Assembly (NCBI RefSeq): GCF_016862995.1
Contig: NZ_BOOA01000012.1
Location: 1-64,000 of the forward strand
Direction of reading: 5' to 3'
DNA length: 64,000 nt
Source: Acrocarpospora phusangensis
GTDB lineage: Bacteria > Actinomycetota > Actinomycetes > Streptosporangiales > Streptosporangiaceae
Shown piece by piece: positions 34,275-43,217 of the stretch. The translations under genes and the position numbers were made by a program. Positions within the stretch are counted from its first letter, which is position 1, and every line of letters starts with the position of its first letter. Under the pieces are notes generated by a model. It had not been told where the DNA came from, did not search any database, and worked only from the letters and a program-made list of their open reading frames with translations.

Positions 34275-36455
34275 ATGGCCAAGCCGGAGACGCCCGGAAG
34301 GCCCGTGCCGATCGACGAGCCGACCGAGCCTCGCGATCCGCTCCCGCCTCCGCCCGACCAGCGTGGCCCCGACTACCTCAGCCCGACCGGGCAGCCCACG
34401 GGCGCCCCGCAGGCCACCCGGGCGCAGGGCGGGCCGTACCTGACCAACGCCCAGGGTGTGCGGCTGCCCGACACCGACCACTCGCTCAAGGCGGGCTCCC
34501 GCGGGCCGGTCCTGCTCCGGGACCACCACCTGCGGGAAAAGATCACCCATTTCGACCACGAGCGCATCCCGGAGCGGGTGGTGCACGCCCGTGGCGCGGC
34601 CGCGCACGGCATCTTCCGCGCGTACGGCACCGCGTCGAACATCACCAAAGCCGCCTTCCTCGCGGAGGGCGTGGAGACGCCGGTCTTCGTGCGATTCTCC
34701 ACCGTGCTGGGCTCCCGCGGCTCGGCCGACACCGTCCGGGACACCCGCGGCTTCGCGACCAAGTTCTACACCAGCGAAGGCGTCTTCGACCTGGTCGGCA
34801 ACAACATCCCGGTGTTCTTCATCCAGGACGCGATCAAGTTCCCGGACGTCATCCACGCCGGCAAGCCGCACCCGGACCGGGAGATCCCGCAGGCGCAGAG
34901 CGCGCACGACACGTTCTGGGACTTCGTCTCCCTGCACACCGAGGCCACCCACCACACGATGTGGAACATGTCCGACCGGGGCATCCCGCGCTCGTTCCGC
35001 ACCATGGAGGGCTTCGGCGTGCACACCTTCCGCCTGGTGGCGGCGGACGGCGGGACGGCGCTGGTCAAGTTCCACTGGAAGCCGAAGGCGGGCGTGCACT
35101 CCCTGGTCTGGGAGGAGGCGCAGCTGATCAGCGGGATCGATCCCGACTTCCACCGCCGCGACCTCGCCGACGCCATCGAGTCGGGGATCTTCCCGGAGTG
35201 GGAGTTCGGCGTCCAGGTCTTCCCGGACACGCCGGAGCAGACCTTCGAGGGCATCGACCTCCTGGACCCGACCAAGATCGTCCCGGAGGAGCTGGCGCCC
35301 GTGCAGCCGATCGGGTCGATGGCGCTGACCGCGAACCCGGTCAACTTCTTCGCCGAGACCGAGCAGGTGGCCTTCCACGTCGGCCACCTGGTGCCCGGGA
35401 TCGACGTCACCGACGACCCGCTGCTGGCCGGCCGGCTCTTCTCGTACCTGGACACCCAGATCACCCGGCTGGGCGGGCCCAACTTCGCGCAGTTGCCGAT
35501 CAACCGCCCGCACAACCAGACCAACGACATGCTGCGGGACGGCATGCACCAGACCGCCGTGCACACCGGAGTCGCGCCGTACCGGCCGAACTCGCTGGAC
35601 GGCGGCTGCCCGTTCACCGCGGGAGCGGCCGAAGGCGGCTACGTCGAGGTGCCGGTGCCCGTGCAGGGGGCCAGGGTGCGGGAGGCGCCGCCGTCCTTCG
35701 ACGACCACTTCAGCCAGCCGAGGATGTTCTGGCTGAGCATGTCGCCGGTCGAGCGTGACCACATCGTCGGCGCGTACACCTTCGAGCTGAGCAAGGTCAC
35801 CGAGACGGCCATCCGCGAGCGCGTGCTGCGGGTGCTGGCCGAGATCGACGCCGAGCTGTGCCGGCAGGTGGCCGAAGGGCTCGGCCTGCCCGCGCCCACG
35901 GGCTCTCCCGCGCAGGTACGGCCCAGCCCCGCGCTGTCCCAGGTGGGCCGGACCTGGCCGACCACCGGCCGGATGATCGGCATCGTGGCCGGCGACAACG
36001 ACCTCGACGCCCTCCGCACGGTACGCCAGGCCGTGCTGGAGGCGGGCATGGTGCCCGTGGTCATCGCGGCCAGCGGCGGCATGCTGACCGGCCGCGGCGA
36101 CCCGATCCCGGTGGGGAGCACGTTCGCGGGGGCCAGGTCGGTGGAGTTCGACGCCGTGCTGGTCGCCGGGATGCCCGCGCCCGGCCGGGACGCCCGGGGC
36201 GCCCGGGACGCGAAGGCCGCCAACGGCAAGGCCGCCATGGTGGTCGATCCGCGGGTGTCGCTGCTGCTGCACGAGGCGTACCGGCACGCCAAGCCGCTGG
36301 GCGGCTGGGGCGACGCCGCGACCGCGTTCGACGCGGCGGGCATCGCGACCGACGCTCCCGGCGTGGTCATCGCCTCCGACCCGGCCGCCGTGCTGGGCGC
36401 CGTGACCGACCTGCTGGGCCGGCACCGCGTCTGGGACCGGTTCCCAGCGACGTGA
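34275..36455 (+). CDS. katE: Large-subunit monofunctional catalase
   Basis: 726 residues, the length of HPII-type (clade 2) catalases. Catalytic His111 lies in RVVHARGAAAHGIF, Asn in FDLVGNNIPVFF, and haem-ligand Tyr391 in RLFSYLDTQITRLGG. From ~555 a flavodoxin/DJ-1-like C-terminal domain (TGRMIGIVAGDNDLDALR) is added, as in KatE. It degrades H2O2 in the cytoplasm. It begins one base after the hemerythrin stop and its stop overlaps a possible GTG start (36452) of the next gene, indicating an operon. Confidence 0.95.
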   Translation: MAKPETPGRPVPIDEPTEPRDPLPPPPDQRGPDYLSPTGQPTGAPQATRAQGGPYLTNAQGVRLPDTDHSLKAGSRGPVLLRDHHLREKITHFDHERIPERVVHARGAAAHGIFRAYGTASNITKAAFLAEGVETPVFVRFSTVLGSRGSADTVRDTRGFATKFYTSEGVFDLVGNNIPVFFIQDAIKFPDVIHAGKPHPDREIPQAQSAHDTFWDFVSLHTEATHHTMWNMSDRGIPRSFRTMEGFGVHTFRLVAADGGTALVKFHWKPKAGVHSLVWEEAQLISGIDPDFHRRDLADAIESGIFPEWEFGVQVFPDTPEQTFEGIDLLDPTKIVPEELAPVQPIGSMALTANPVNFFAETEQVAFHVGHLVPGIDVTDDPLLAGRLFSYLDTQITRLGGPNFAQLPINRPHNQTNDMLRDGMHQTAVHTGVAPYRPNSLDGGCPFTAGAAEGGYVEVPVPVQGARVREAPPSFDDHFSQPRMFWLSMSPVERDHIVGAYTFELSKVTETAIRERVLRVLAEIDAELCRQVAEGLGLPAPTGSPAQVRPSPALSQVGRTWPTTGRMIGIVAGDNDLDALRTVRQAVLEAGMVPVVIAASGGMLTGRGDPIPVGSTFAGARSVEFDAVLVAGMPAPGRDARGARDAKAANGKAAMVVDPRVSLLLHEAYRHAKPLGGWGDAATAFDAAGIATDAPGVVIASDPAAVLGAVTDLLGRHRVWDRFPAT

Positions 36456-36460
36456 GCCTG

Positions 36461-38794
36461 ATGGCCGACCGCATCGACGAGCCCTGGGGCCGGCGCACAC
36501 CTTTCGGCCCCAGGGATGGCCCCTGGCCGATCAGGGTGGACGAGCAACTCGCGGAAGGGCTCACGGAAGAGGACGTCGACCGTTGGGTGCAGGCCGTCTC
36601 CGTCCTGCACTCCAACGGCGACGGCCTCGACATCGCCGTACGGGACGGCAGGATCGTCGGCGTCCGGGGCCGGGCCGACGACCGGATCAACCACGGCCGC
36701 CTCGGCCCGAAGGACCTGTACGGCTGGCAGGCCAACGCCAGCCCCGACCGCCTCACCACGCCCCTCATCCGCGAAGGCGGCGAACTCGTCGAAACCGACT
36801 GGGAGACCGCGATGGGCCGGATCGTCGAACGCTCCCGGCAGCTGCTCGCCTCGCCCGGCGGCTGGGGGAAGATCGGCTTCCACACCAGCGGCCAGCTCTT
36901 CCTGGAGGAGTACTACACCCTCGCCGTCCTCGGCAAAGCCGGCATCGGCACCCCGCACATGGACGGCAACACCCGGCTCTGCACCGCCACCGCCGCGGCC
37001 GCCCTGAAGGCCAGCTTCGGCACGGACGGCCAGCCGGGCTCCTACACCGACGTCGACCACTGCGACGCCATCGCCCTGTGGGGCCACAACGTCGCCGAGA
37101 GCCAGGACGTGCTCTGGTCGCGCATGCTCGACCGCCGCCGCGGCACGGACCCGCCCGCCATGCTCGCCGTCGACCCCCGGCTCACCGCGGTGGCCGAGGA
37201 GGCCGACGTGCACCTCGCCGTACGGCCCGGCACCAACCTGGCGCTGATGAACGCGCTCATCCGCGAGCTGATCGTGCGGGGGTGGTGCGACGAGGCGTAC
37301 GTCGCCCGGCACACCGCCGGGTTCGAGGAGCTCGAACGGGTCACCGCCGGCTACCCGGTCAGCCGGGCCGCCGAGATCTGCGACGTGCCCGCCGCCAGGA
37401 TCGAGCAGGCCGCGGAGCTCGTCGGCACCGCCGAGCGGCTGCTCTCCACCGTGCTCCAGGGCTTCTACCAGTCCAACCAGGCGACCGCCGCCGCCTGCCA
37501 GGTCAACAACGTGCACCTGCTGCGCGGCATGATCGGCAGGCCAGGGGCGGGCGTGCTCCAGATGAACGGGCAGCCCAGCGCCCAGAACACCCGCGAGACC
37601 GGGGCCGACGGCGACCTGCCGGGCTTCCGCAACTGGGCCAATCCCGACCATGTCCGGGAACTGGCCGAGCTGTGGAACGTGGACCCGCTGACGATCCCGC
37701 ACTGGTCGCCGCCCACCCACGCCATGCAGGTCTTCCGCTACGCCGAACTGGGGTCCGTCGAGCTGCTGTGGATCACGGCCACCAATCCCGCCGTGTCGCT
37801 GCCCGACCTGCCGCGGATCCGGCGCATCCTGTCCCGTCCCGACCTGTTCGTGGTCGTGCAGGACCTGTTCCTGACGGAGACGGGCATGCTCGCGGACGTC
37901 GTCCTGCCGGCGGCGGCCTGGGGGGAGAAGCAGGGCACGCTCACCAACTCCGACCGTACGGTGCATCTGTCCGACAAGGCCGTGGAACCGCCCGGGCTGG
38001 CCCGCAGCGACCTGGACATCTTCCTGGACTACGCGCGCCGGATGGACTTCCGCGACCGGGACGGCGACCCGCTCATCGGCTGGACCGACCCGGAGTCGGC
38101 GTTCCGCGCCTGGCAGGCCTGCTCGGCCGGGCGGCCCTGCGACTACACCCACCTCGGCTACGACCGCCTGCGCGGCAGCGCCGGAATCCAGTGGCCCTGC
38201 ACGGCCCAGGCGCCCGGCGGCACCGAACGCCTCTACCGCGACGGGCGTTTCCCCACCGACCCGGACCACTGCCAGACCTACGGGTACCACCTCGCCAGCG
38301 GAGCCGAATACGACGGCGCCCACTACCGGGCCCGGCACCCGGACGGATGCGCCTTCCTGCACGCCGTCCACTACCAGCCGGCTCCCGAGACGCCCGACTC
38401 CGACTATCCGATGCAGCTCATCACCGGCCGGACGCTCTACCACTTCCACACCCGTACCAAGACGGCCAGAGCGCCGCGACTCCAGCACGCCGCGCCCGAC
38501 GTCTGGGTCGAGGTGAACCCGGAGGACGCGGCGGACCTGCACCTGAAGGAGGGCGACCTGCTCCGCGTCGAATCCCGCCGCGGCGTGATCCACGCGCCCG
38601 CCCGGATCCGCCCGATCCGCCAGGGCACGATCTTCCTGCCCTTCCACTACGGCTACTGGGACTTCGGTGCCGCCGGCCCCGAGGCCGACAACGCCCGTGC
38701 CGCCAACGAACTCACCATGACCGTCTGGGACCCCGTCTCCAAGCAGCCTCTCTACAAGATCGCCGCCGTACGCGTCGAGCCCGAGGAGCCGTGA
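36461..38794 (+). CDS. Molybdopterin oxidoreductase lacking the N-terminal Fe-S cysteines
   Basis: 777 residues. Belongs to the bis-MGD family of assimilatory nitrate reductases and formate dehydrogenases. It contains HMDGNTRLCTATA with a likely Mo ligand Cys174, WGHNVAESQ, GQPSAQNTRETGADGDLPGFRNW, and a C-terminal MGD-binding beta barrel with TGRTLYHFHTRTKT. Where relatives have a Cx2Cx3C cluster motif the sequence reads VSVLHSNGDGLD: Ser, His and Asp replace Cys, so no 4Fe-4S centre is expected. I believe a subgroup shares this. Substrate unknown. ATG 36461 matches family starts; GTG 36452 would overlap katE. It is in the stress operon. Confidence 0.85.
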   Translation: MADRIDEPWGRRTPFGPRDGPWPIRVDEQLAEGLTEEDVDRWVQAVSVLHSNGDGLDIAVRDGRIVGVRGRADDRINHGRLGPKDLYGWQANASPDRLTTPLIREGGELVETDWETAMGRIVERSRQLLASPGGWGKIGFHTSGQLFLEEYYTLAVLGKAGIGTPHMDGNTRLCTATAAAALKASFGTDGQPGSYTDVDHCDAIALWGHNVAESQDVLWSRMLDRRRGTDPPAMLAVDPRLTAVAEEADVHLAVRPGTNLALMNALIRELIVRGWCDEAYVARHTAGFEELERVTAGYPVSRAAEICDVPAARIEQAAELVGTAERLLSTVLQGFYQSNQATAAACQVNNVHLLRGMIGRPGAGVLQMNGQPSAQNTRETGADGDLPGFRNWANPDHVRELAELWNVDPLTIPHWSPPTHAMQVFRYAELGSVELLWITATNPAVSLPDLPRIRRILSRPDLFVVVQDLFLTETGMLADVVLPAAAWGEKQGTLTNSDRTVHLSDKAVEPPGLARSDLDIFLDYARRMDFRDRDGDPLIGWTDPESAFRAWQACSAGRPCDYTHLGYDRLRGSAGIQWPCTAQAPGGTERLYRDGRFPTDPDHCQTYGYHLASGAEYDGAHYRARHPDGCAFLHAVHYQPAPETPDSDYPMQLITGRTLYHFHTRTKTARAPRLQHAAPDVWVEVNPEDAADLHLKEGDLLRVESRRGVIHAPARIRPIRQGTIFLPFHYGYWDFGAAGPEADNARAANELTMTVWDPVSKQPLYKIAAVRVEPEEP

Positions 38795-38797
38795 CCA

Positions 38798-39256
38798 ATG
38801 CATCTGGCCCACTATCTCGGCCTGCTGTACCACGCCGAATGCGCCCTGGAGCGGGCGTACCTGGAGGTGGCGCACGCCCACTGCGCCGAACCAGACGTGC
38901 ACTACCTCTGCTACACCTTCGCCGGCCAGTGCTCCGCGCACGCCCGGCGGCTCGGCCCGCTGGCCGCCCGTTACGGGGAGCAGGCGCCCGTCGAGTGCGA
39001 ACGGCTGCACTCCAACCTGTTCTCCGGCAGCCGTACCGGCGGGCTCGCCCTGCTGCGCGATCTGCACGATCTCTACCTGATGGCCGCGGAGTGCGACATC
39101 TCCTGGACGCTGGTCGGCCAGGCCGCGCAGGGCGCCCGCGACCAGGAACTGCTCACCGTCGTCCGGGAAAGCGAAGGCGAGAGCGCGATCCAGCTGCTCT
39201 GGCTGCGGAACCGGTTGAGGCAGGCCGCCCCCCAGACGCTCGTCGTGGCCTCGTAA
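38798..39256 (+). CDS. Small helical protein next to the molybdoenzyme
   Basis: 152 residues, ATG with GAGGAG ~10 nt upstream, 3 bp after the oxidoreductase stop. Predicted all-helical, with regularly spaced His and Glu (HYLGLLYHAECALERAYLEVAHAHC, QCSAHARRLG, AAECDISWTL) that recall ferritin-like or DUF892-type bundles. Five Cys are present. It could be a partner or chaperone of the molybdoenzyme, or a metal-binding stress protein. No firm family assignment. Confidence 0.7.
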   Translation: MHLAHYLGLLYHAECALERAYLEVAHAHCAEPDVHYLCYTFAGQCSAHARRLGPLAARYGEQAPVECERLHSNLFSGSRTGGLALLRDLHDLYLMAAECDISWTLVGQAAQGARDQELLTVVRESEGESAIQLLWLRNRLRQAAPQTLVVAS

Positions 39257-39273
39257 CGATCAGAGGAGGAACA

Positions 39274-40455
39274 GTGAAAGCTCTCACCTGGCACGGAAAG
39301 CGCGACGTCCGCGTCGAGAACGTGCCCGATCCCGCGATCAAAGAGCCCAACGACGCCATCATCAAGGTGACCTCGACCGCCATCTGCGGCTCCGACCTCC
39401 ACCTGTACGAGGTGCTCGGCCCGTTCCTCGGCGAAGGCGACATCCTCGGCCACGAACCCATGGGCATCGTCACCGAGGTCGGCTCCGACATCACCAACAT
39501 CAGACCCGGGGACCGCGTGGTCATCCCGTTCAACATCTCCTGCGGCCACTGCCTGATGTGCGCCCACCGCCTGTACGCGCAGTGCGAGACCACGGCCAGC
39601 CGCGAGCACGGCACCGGCGCGGCCCTGTTCGGCTACACCAAGCTGTACGGCCAGGTCCCCGGCGCCCAGGCCGAGTACCTGCGCGTCCCGCAGGCCCAGT
39701 TCGGCCCGATCAAGGTCCCGGAGGGTCCTCCCGACGAGCGGTACCTGTACCTCTCCGACGTGCTGCCCACCGCCTGGCAGGCCGTGCAGTACGCGCGCAT
39801 CCCCGACGGCGGCAGCGTCGGCGTCCTCGGCCTCGGCCCGATCGGCCAGATGGCGGCCAGGATGGCCCGCCACCTCGGCTACCGCGTCATCGCCGTGGAC
39901 ACCGTCCCCGAACGCCTCGCCATGGCCAGCCGCCACGGCGCGGAGATCGTCGACATCAGCGAGACCCTCGACGTCGGGGACGCCATCCGCGAGGTCACCG
40001 GCGGCCGCGGCCCCGACTCCGTCATCGACGCGGTCGGCATGGAGGCGCACGGCTCGCCCGCCGCCAAGTTCGCCCACACCCTGACCGGCCTGCTGCCCGA
40101 CCGGCTCGCCGCCAGCCTGATGACCAGCGCGGGCGTGGACCGCCTGGCCGCGCTCACCATGTCCATCGACGTGGTCCGCCGTGGCGGCACCGTCTCCATC
40201 GTCGGCCTGTACGCCGGCGCCGCCGACCCGCTCCCGATGCTCCGCATGTTCGACAAGGGCATCAACCTGAGCATGGGCCAGGCCCACGTACGCCGCTGGA
40301 CCGACGCCCTGCTCCCGCTGGTCAACGACGAATCCGACCCGCTGGGCCTGATGGACTTCACCACCCACCAGATGCCCCTCGACCAGGCCCCGCACGGCTA
40401 CGAGATGTTCCAGAAGAAGCAGGACGGAGCCATCAAGATCATGCTCAAGCCGTAA
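39274..40455 (+). CDS. Zinc-dependent alcohol dehydrogenase (MDR family)
   Basis: 393 residues; GTG start with GAGGAGGA upstream. N-terminal GroES-like domain with catalytic zinc ligands in ICGSDLH and GHEPMG, and structural zinc cysteines in SCGHCLMCAHRLYAQC. The Rossmann domain shows GLGPIGQMAARM. The sequence is close to the glutathione-independent formaldehyde dehydrogenase/threonine-dehydrogenase-like branch (long FGYTKLYGQVPGAQAEYLRVP). It oxidises an alcohol or aldehyde adduct with NAD(P). Last gene of the hemerythrin-catalase-molybdoenzyme run, closed by a terminator. Confidence 0.9.
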   Translation: MKALTWHGKRDVRVENVPDPAIKEPNDAIIKVTSTAICGSDLHLYEVLGPFLGEGDILGHEPMGIVTEVGSDITNIRPGDRVVIPFNISCGHCLMCAHRLYAQCETTASREHGTGAALFGYTKLYGQVPGAQAEYLRVPQAQFGPIKVPEGPPDERYLYLSDVLPTAWQAVQYARIPDGGSVGVLGLGPIGQMAARMARHLGYRVIAVDTVPERLAMASRHGAEIVDISETLDVGDAIREVTGGRGPDSVIDAVGMEAHGSPAAKFAHTLTGLLPDRLAASLMTSAGVDRLAALTMSIDVVRRGGTVSIVGLYAGAADPLPMLRMFDKGINLSMGQAHVRRWTDALLPLVNDESDPLGLMDFTTHQMPLDQAPHGYEMFQKKQDGAIKIMLKP

Positions 40456-40467
40456 CCCGTACGCCAC

Positions 40468-40504
40468 GACGGCCGTCTGCTCTCCGCGGGCGGCCGTCTC
40501 TTTA
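40468..40504 (+). terminator. Rho-independent terminator after the stress operon
   Basis: 8-bp stem GACGGCCG / CGGCCGTC around a 15-nt loop, followed directly by the T-rich TCTTTATT. It follows the alcohol dehydrogenase stop by 12 bp. Confidence 0.75.
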
Positions 40505-40531
40505 TTCAGGCTTGACTTATATAAGCGACAG

Positions 40532-40702
40532 GTGAAATTCTTCCGGAGTCCGGGCCCGCGCCCGGGGTCACCGCGGGAGGTCGCCATCTGGTGGGAACGC
40601 GTCCGCCAGTTCTGGAACCAGCGCCTGGACGCGCTGGGCGTCGAACTCGCCCGCGGCGAACGCGAGAACGAATCCGATCAGGGAATCGAGGAGGACACGT
40701 GA
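40532..40702 (+). CDS. Small ORF coupled to the SRPBCC gene; possible ArsR-family remnant
   Basis: 56 codons from GTG 40532 (VKFFRSPG...). It ends in a TGA that overlaps the GTG start of the SRPBCC gene (GTGA), the usual sign of translational coupling. The second half, IWWERVRQFWNQRLDALG and onward, resembles the C-terminal dimerisation helix of ArsR-type regulators that normally precede Aha1/SRPBCC genes. No helix-turn-helix is present, so the 5' part of such a regulator may have been lost. The ribosome site is weak. It could also be a short peptide gene or chance. Confidence 0.4.
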   Translation: MKFFRSPGPRPGSPREVAIWWERVRQFWNQRLDALGVELARGERENESDQGIEEDT

Positions 40703-41352
40703 TCGACATCGTCAACCAGATCAACGCCACCCACCGGGAGATCGGCGACCTTCCGGTGGCCACGGGCGAGGGCCGGTCGCTGCTGCTGCGCCGCACGTAC
40801 GACGCCGCGATCGAGGACGTGTGGGACGCCTGCACCGACCCGGACAGGATCAGCCGGTGGCTGGCCCCGGTCGAGGGCGACCTCCGGCTCGGCGGCACGT
40901 ACCAGCTCAAGGGCAACGCGGGCGGGGAGATCCTGCGCTGCGAGAAGCCCACGCTGCTCAAGGTCACCTGGGCGCTCGGGCCGGGCATGGACACCGAGCT
41001 CGAAGTCCGCCTCGCGCCCGGCGACGGCGGCGGCACCCTCCTGGAGCTGGAGCACTCCTCCCCCGCCGCGATCGTCGACGAGCTGGTGCGCACCTACGGC
41101 CCCGGCGGCACCATCGGCGTCGGCGGCGGCTGGGACCTCACCGTGCTCGCCCTCGACCTGTTCCTCAACGGCGTCGACTTCGACCCGGAGACCTGGGAGA
41201 ACACACCCGAGGCCCGGGAGTTCGCCACCCAGAGCTGCCACGCCTGGGGCGCCGTCATCCAGGCCGCGTGGAACGTCAGCGACGAGGACATCGCGGCGGC
41301 CATCGCCTTCGGCGTGCAGCACTTCGCCCCGGCCGAGGACGCGAACGGCTGA
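40699..41352 (+). CDS. SRPBCC (Aha1-like) domain protein
   Basis: 217 residues; GTG 40699 with GAGGA just upstream. Helix-grip fold: LRRTYDAAIEDVWDACTDPDRISRWLAPVEGDLRLGGTYQL is the Aha1/activator-of-Hsp90-homology opening, followed by strands and a long C-terminal helix. Members bind hydrophobic ligands; bacterial ones are commonly paired with ArsR regulators. It overlaps the 56-codon ORF by 4 bp. The 74-bp gap to the convergent GH13 gene shows nothing clear. Confidence 0.88.
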   Translation: MIDIVNQINATHREIGDLPVATGEGRSLLLRRTYDAAIEDVWDACTDPDRISRWLAPVEGDLRLGGTYQLKGNAGGEILRCEKPTLLKVTWALGPGMDTELEVRLAPGDGGGTLLELEHSSPAAIVDELVRTYGPGGTIGVGGGWDLTVLALDLFLNGVDFDPETWENTPEAREFATQSCHAWGAVIQAAWNVSDEDIAAAIAFGVQHFAPAEDANG

Positions 41353-41426
41353 TCCGAGGTCGGCTGGTGAGCTTGATCCCGCTTCTCGCGCGTCGCCGGG
41401 CGAGCGGATCGTCGACGTCGCCTCGT

Positions 41427-43217
41427 CTACAGCGACCACACCTGGAAGCCCGGGCCTTCGCCGGGGAGGGTGAGGGTGTCGTCGGAGAGGGTCGCGGGGG
41501 CTCCGCCGTACAGGTTGCGGGGGAGGTCGCGGGCCAGGGCGGCGGGGAGGGCAAGGGGCGTGTGGGGAGCGCGGGAGGCCTGGATGAGGAGGCGTTCCTC
41601 GGGGGATTCGCGCAGGTAGAGGAGGGTGTCGGCGGTGGCGTGGAGCCAGCGCAGGCCGCCGGTGCGGAGAGCCGGGTGGGCGCGGCGCAGGGCGATCAGG
41701 TCGCGGTAGACGTCGTAGGTGGAGTTGGCGAAACGGGTGGGGTCGTCCCAGGGCATGGGGGTGCGGGAGTCCTCGCCGTTGGCGCCCTCCAGGCCGATCT
41801 CGTCGCCCATGAAGACCATGGGCGTGCCGGGATAGGTGAACAGCAGTCCGGCGGCGACGGCCACCCGGTCGGCGGTGCCGAGGAAGGTGCGGATGCGGGG
41901 ACTGTCGTGGGAGCTCAGCAGCGTGACGTTGGCGTTGGTGGCCGTCCACGGCACCCCGGCCGCGAAATTGCGCATGGTCTGCGCGGTGCGTTCGCCGGAC
42001 AACGCCCGTAGCGGCAGCGGAATGCCGGGAATGACCGGCCCCCGCTGGTACGGCGTCAGCCACGACCACACCGGCTTCGCGAACCCGGCGTAGTTCATGA
42101 CCCCCTGCCAGCCGTCCCCGGGCAGGTCCGCCGTGTAGTCGTGGAAATGCTCCGCGAGCAGGAAGTCGTCCTCCCCGATCACCTGCCGCAACGCCCTGCC
42201 CGCCGCGAGGTAGTGATCCTCCGCCCCCTGCCGCCCGGTCATGTTGGCCACATCGATCCGCCACCCGTCCAGCCCGTACGGCTCCCGCAGCCACCGCGCC
42301 GCCACCGCCAGCACCCGCTCCCGCAGTTCCGCCGAACCCCAGTTGAACTTGGGCAGCGAAGGCACATCGAACCAGGCGACATACCCGCCGTCGCCGGTCA
42401 GGTAGTAGTACGACGCCTCCGGCGAGGACGGATCGGCCATCGCCCGCCGGAACCACTCGTGCGTGTCACCGGAATGGTTGGTCGTCAGATCCCCGATGAC
42501 CCGCATCCCCCGCCGATGCGCTCCCTCCGTCAGCGCCCGCAACGCCGCGTCGCCGCCCAGATGCGGATCCACCTGGTCGAACGAGGTCGCGTTGTAGCGG
42601 TGATTGGACGCGGCCGGGAAGAACGGCGTCAGGTAGACCACGTCCACGCCCAGCTTGACCAGGTAGTCCAGGCGTTCGGCCACTCCGTACAGATCGCCGC
42701 CGTAGAACTGGATGCCCGCTTCCGGCCCTCGATCGATGACCTTGTCCGTCCACCGCGCCGGCGACGCCCATTCCGGCGCGGGCAGCTCCACCTGCCCCGA
42801 CCGAGCAAACCGATCCGGAAATATCTGATAAATCACCGCGTCGTCCACCCATGCGGGCGGACCCCCGTACGTGGTCACCCGGAAATCGGTGGCGTCGGTC
42901 GGATCGTGATCGCTCAACCCCCCGGCGTGCAGCCAGGTATGCCCGACATCCCCACGATCCAGCAGAAACCGATAACGCGTGTCCGGATTGTGCACGAGCA
43001 GTTCCGCCCGCCACCACACCTCCAACGCGTCCCCCCGATCGACGACCGCCTGCGTGTACCGAGGCTCCCCGTCATAGACCGACCGCAGATAGACGGCTTC
43101 GACCGGGTAACCATGCGGCAGCCGTACGAACACGGTGACGGTGTCGCCGAGCGCGGGACGCTGCTCCGGCACGTGCAGAGCCGACCCATCGTGGTGCGGC
43201 ACGAGCAGGACTTTCAT
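41427..43217 (-). CDS. Cytoplasmic GH13 alpha-glucosidase/neopullulanase (MalZ-like)
   Basis: 596 residues from the ATG at 43217, whose first bases overlap the malG stop (ATGA). N-terminal beta domain (~1-120, CBM34-like), then a TIM barrel: DAVIYQIFPDRF, TTNHSGDTHEWF, nucleophile Asp322 in GWRIDVANM, acid/base Glu356 in LLAEHFHDY, and Asp438 in SSHDSPRI. The short C-terminal sheet is present. No signal peptide. It should split imported maltodextrins. Maltodextrin glucosidase and cyclomaltodextrinase cannot be separated by eye. Confidence 0.9.
   Translation of the reverse strand: MKVLLVPHHDGSALHVPEQRPALGDTVTVFVRLPHGYPVEAVYLRSVYDGEPRYTQAVVDRGDALEVWWRAELLVHNPDTRYRFLLDRGDVGHTWLHAGGLSDHDPTDATDFRVTTYGGPPAWVDDAVIYQIFPDRFARSGQVELPAPEWASPARWTDKVIDRGPEAGIQFYGGDLYGVAERLDYLVKLGVDVVYLTPFFPAASNHRYNATSFDQVDPHLGGDAALRALTEGAHRRGMRVIGDLTTNHSGDTHEWFRRAMADPSSPEASYYYLTGDGGYVAWFDVPSLPKFNWGSAELRERVLAVAARWLREPYGLDGWRIDVANMTGRQGAEDHYLAAGRALRQVIGEDDFLLAEHFHDYTADLPGDGWQGVMNYAGFAKPVWSWLTPYQRGPVIPGIPLPLRALSGERTAQTMRNFAAGVPWTATNANVTLLSSHDSPRIRTFLGTADRVAVAAGLLFTYPGTPMVFMGDEIGLEGANGEDSRTPMPWDDPTRFANSTYDVYRDLIALRRAHPALRTGGLRWLHATADTLLYLRESPEERLLIQASRAPHTPLALPAALARDLPRNLYGGAPATLSDDTLTLPGEGPGFQVWSL

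Noticed and set aside
34224..39067. Long minus-strand frames opposite katE and the molybdoenzyme
   Set aside because: Shadow translations; katE and oxidoreductase motifs lie on the plus strand.
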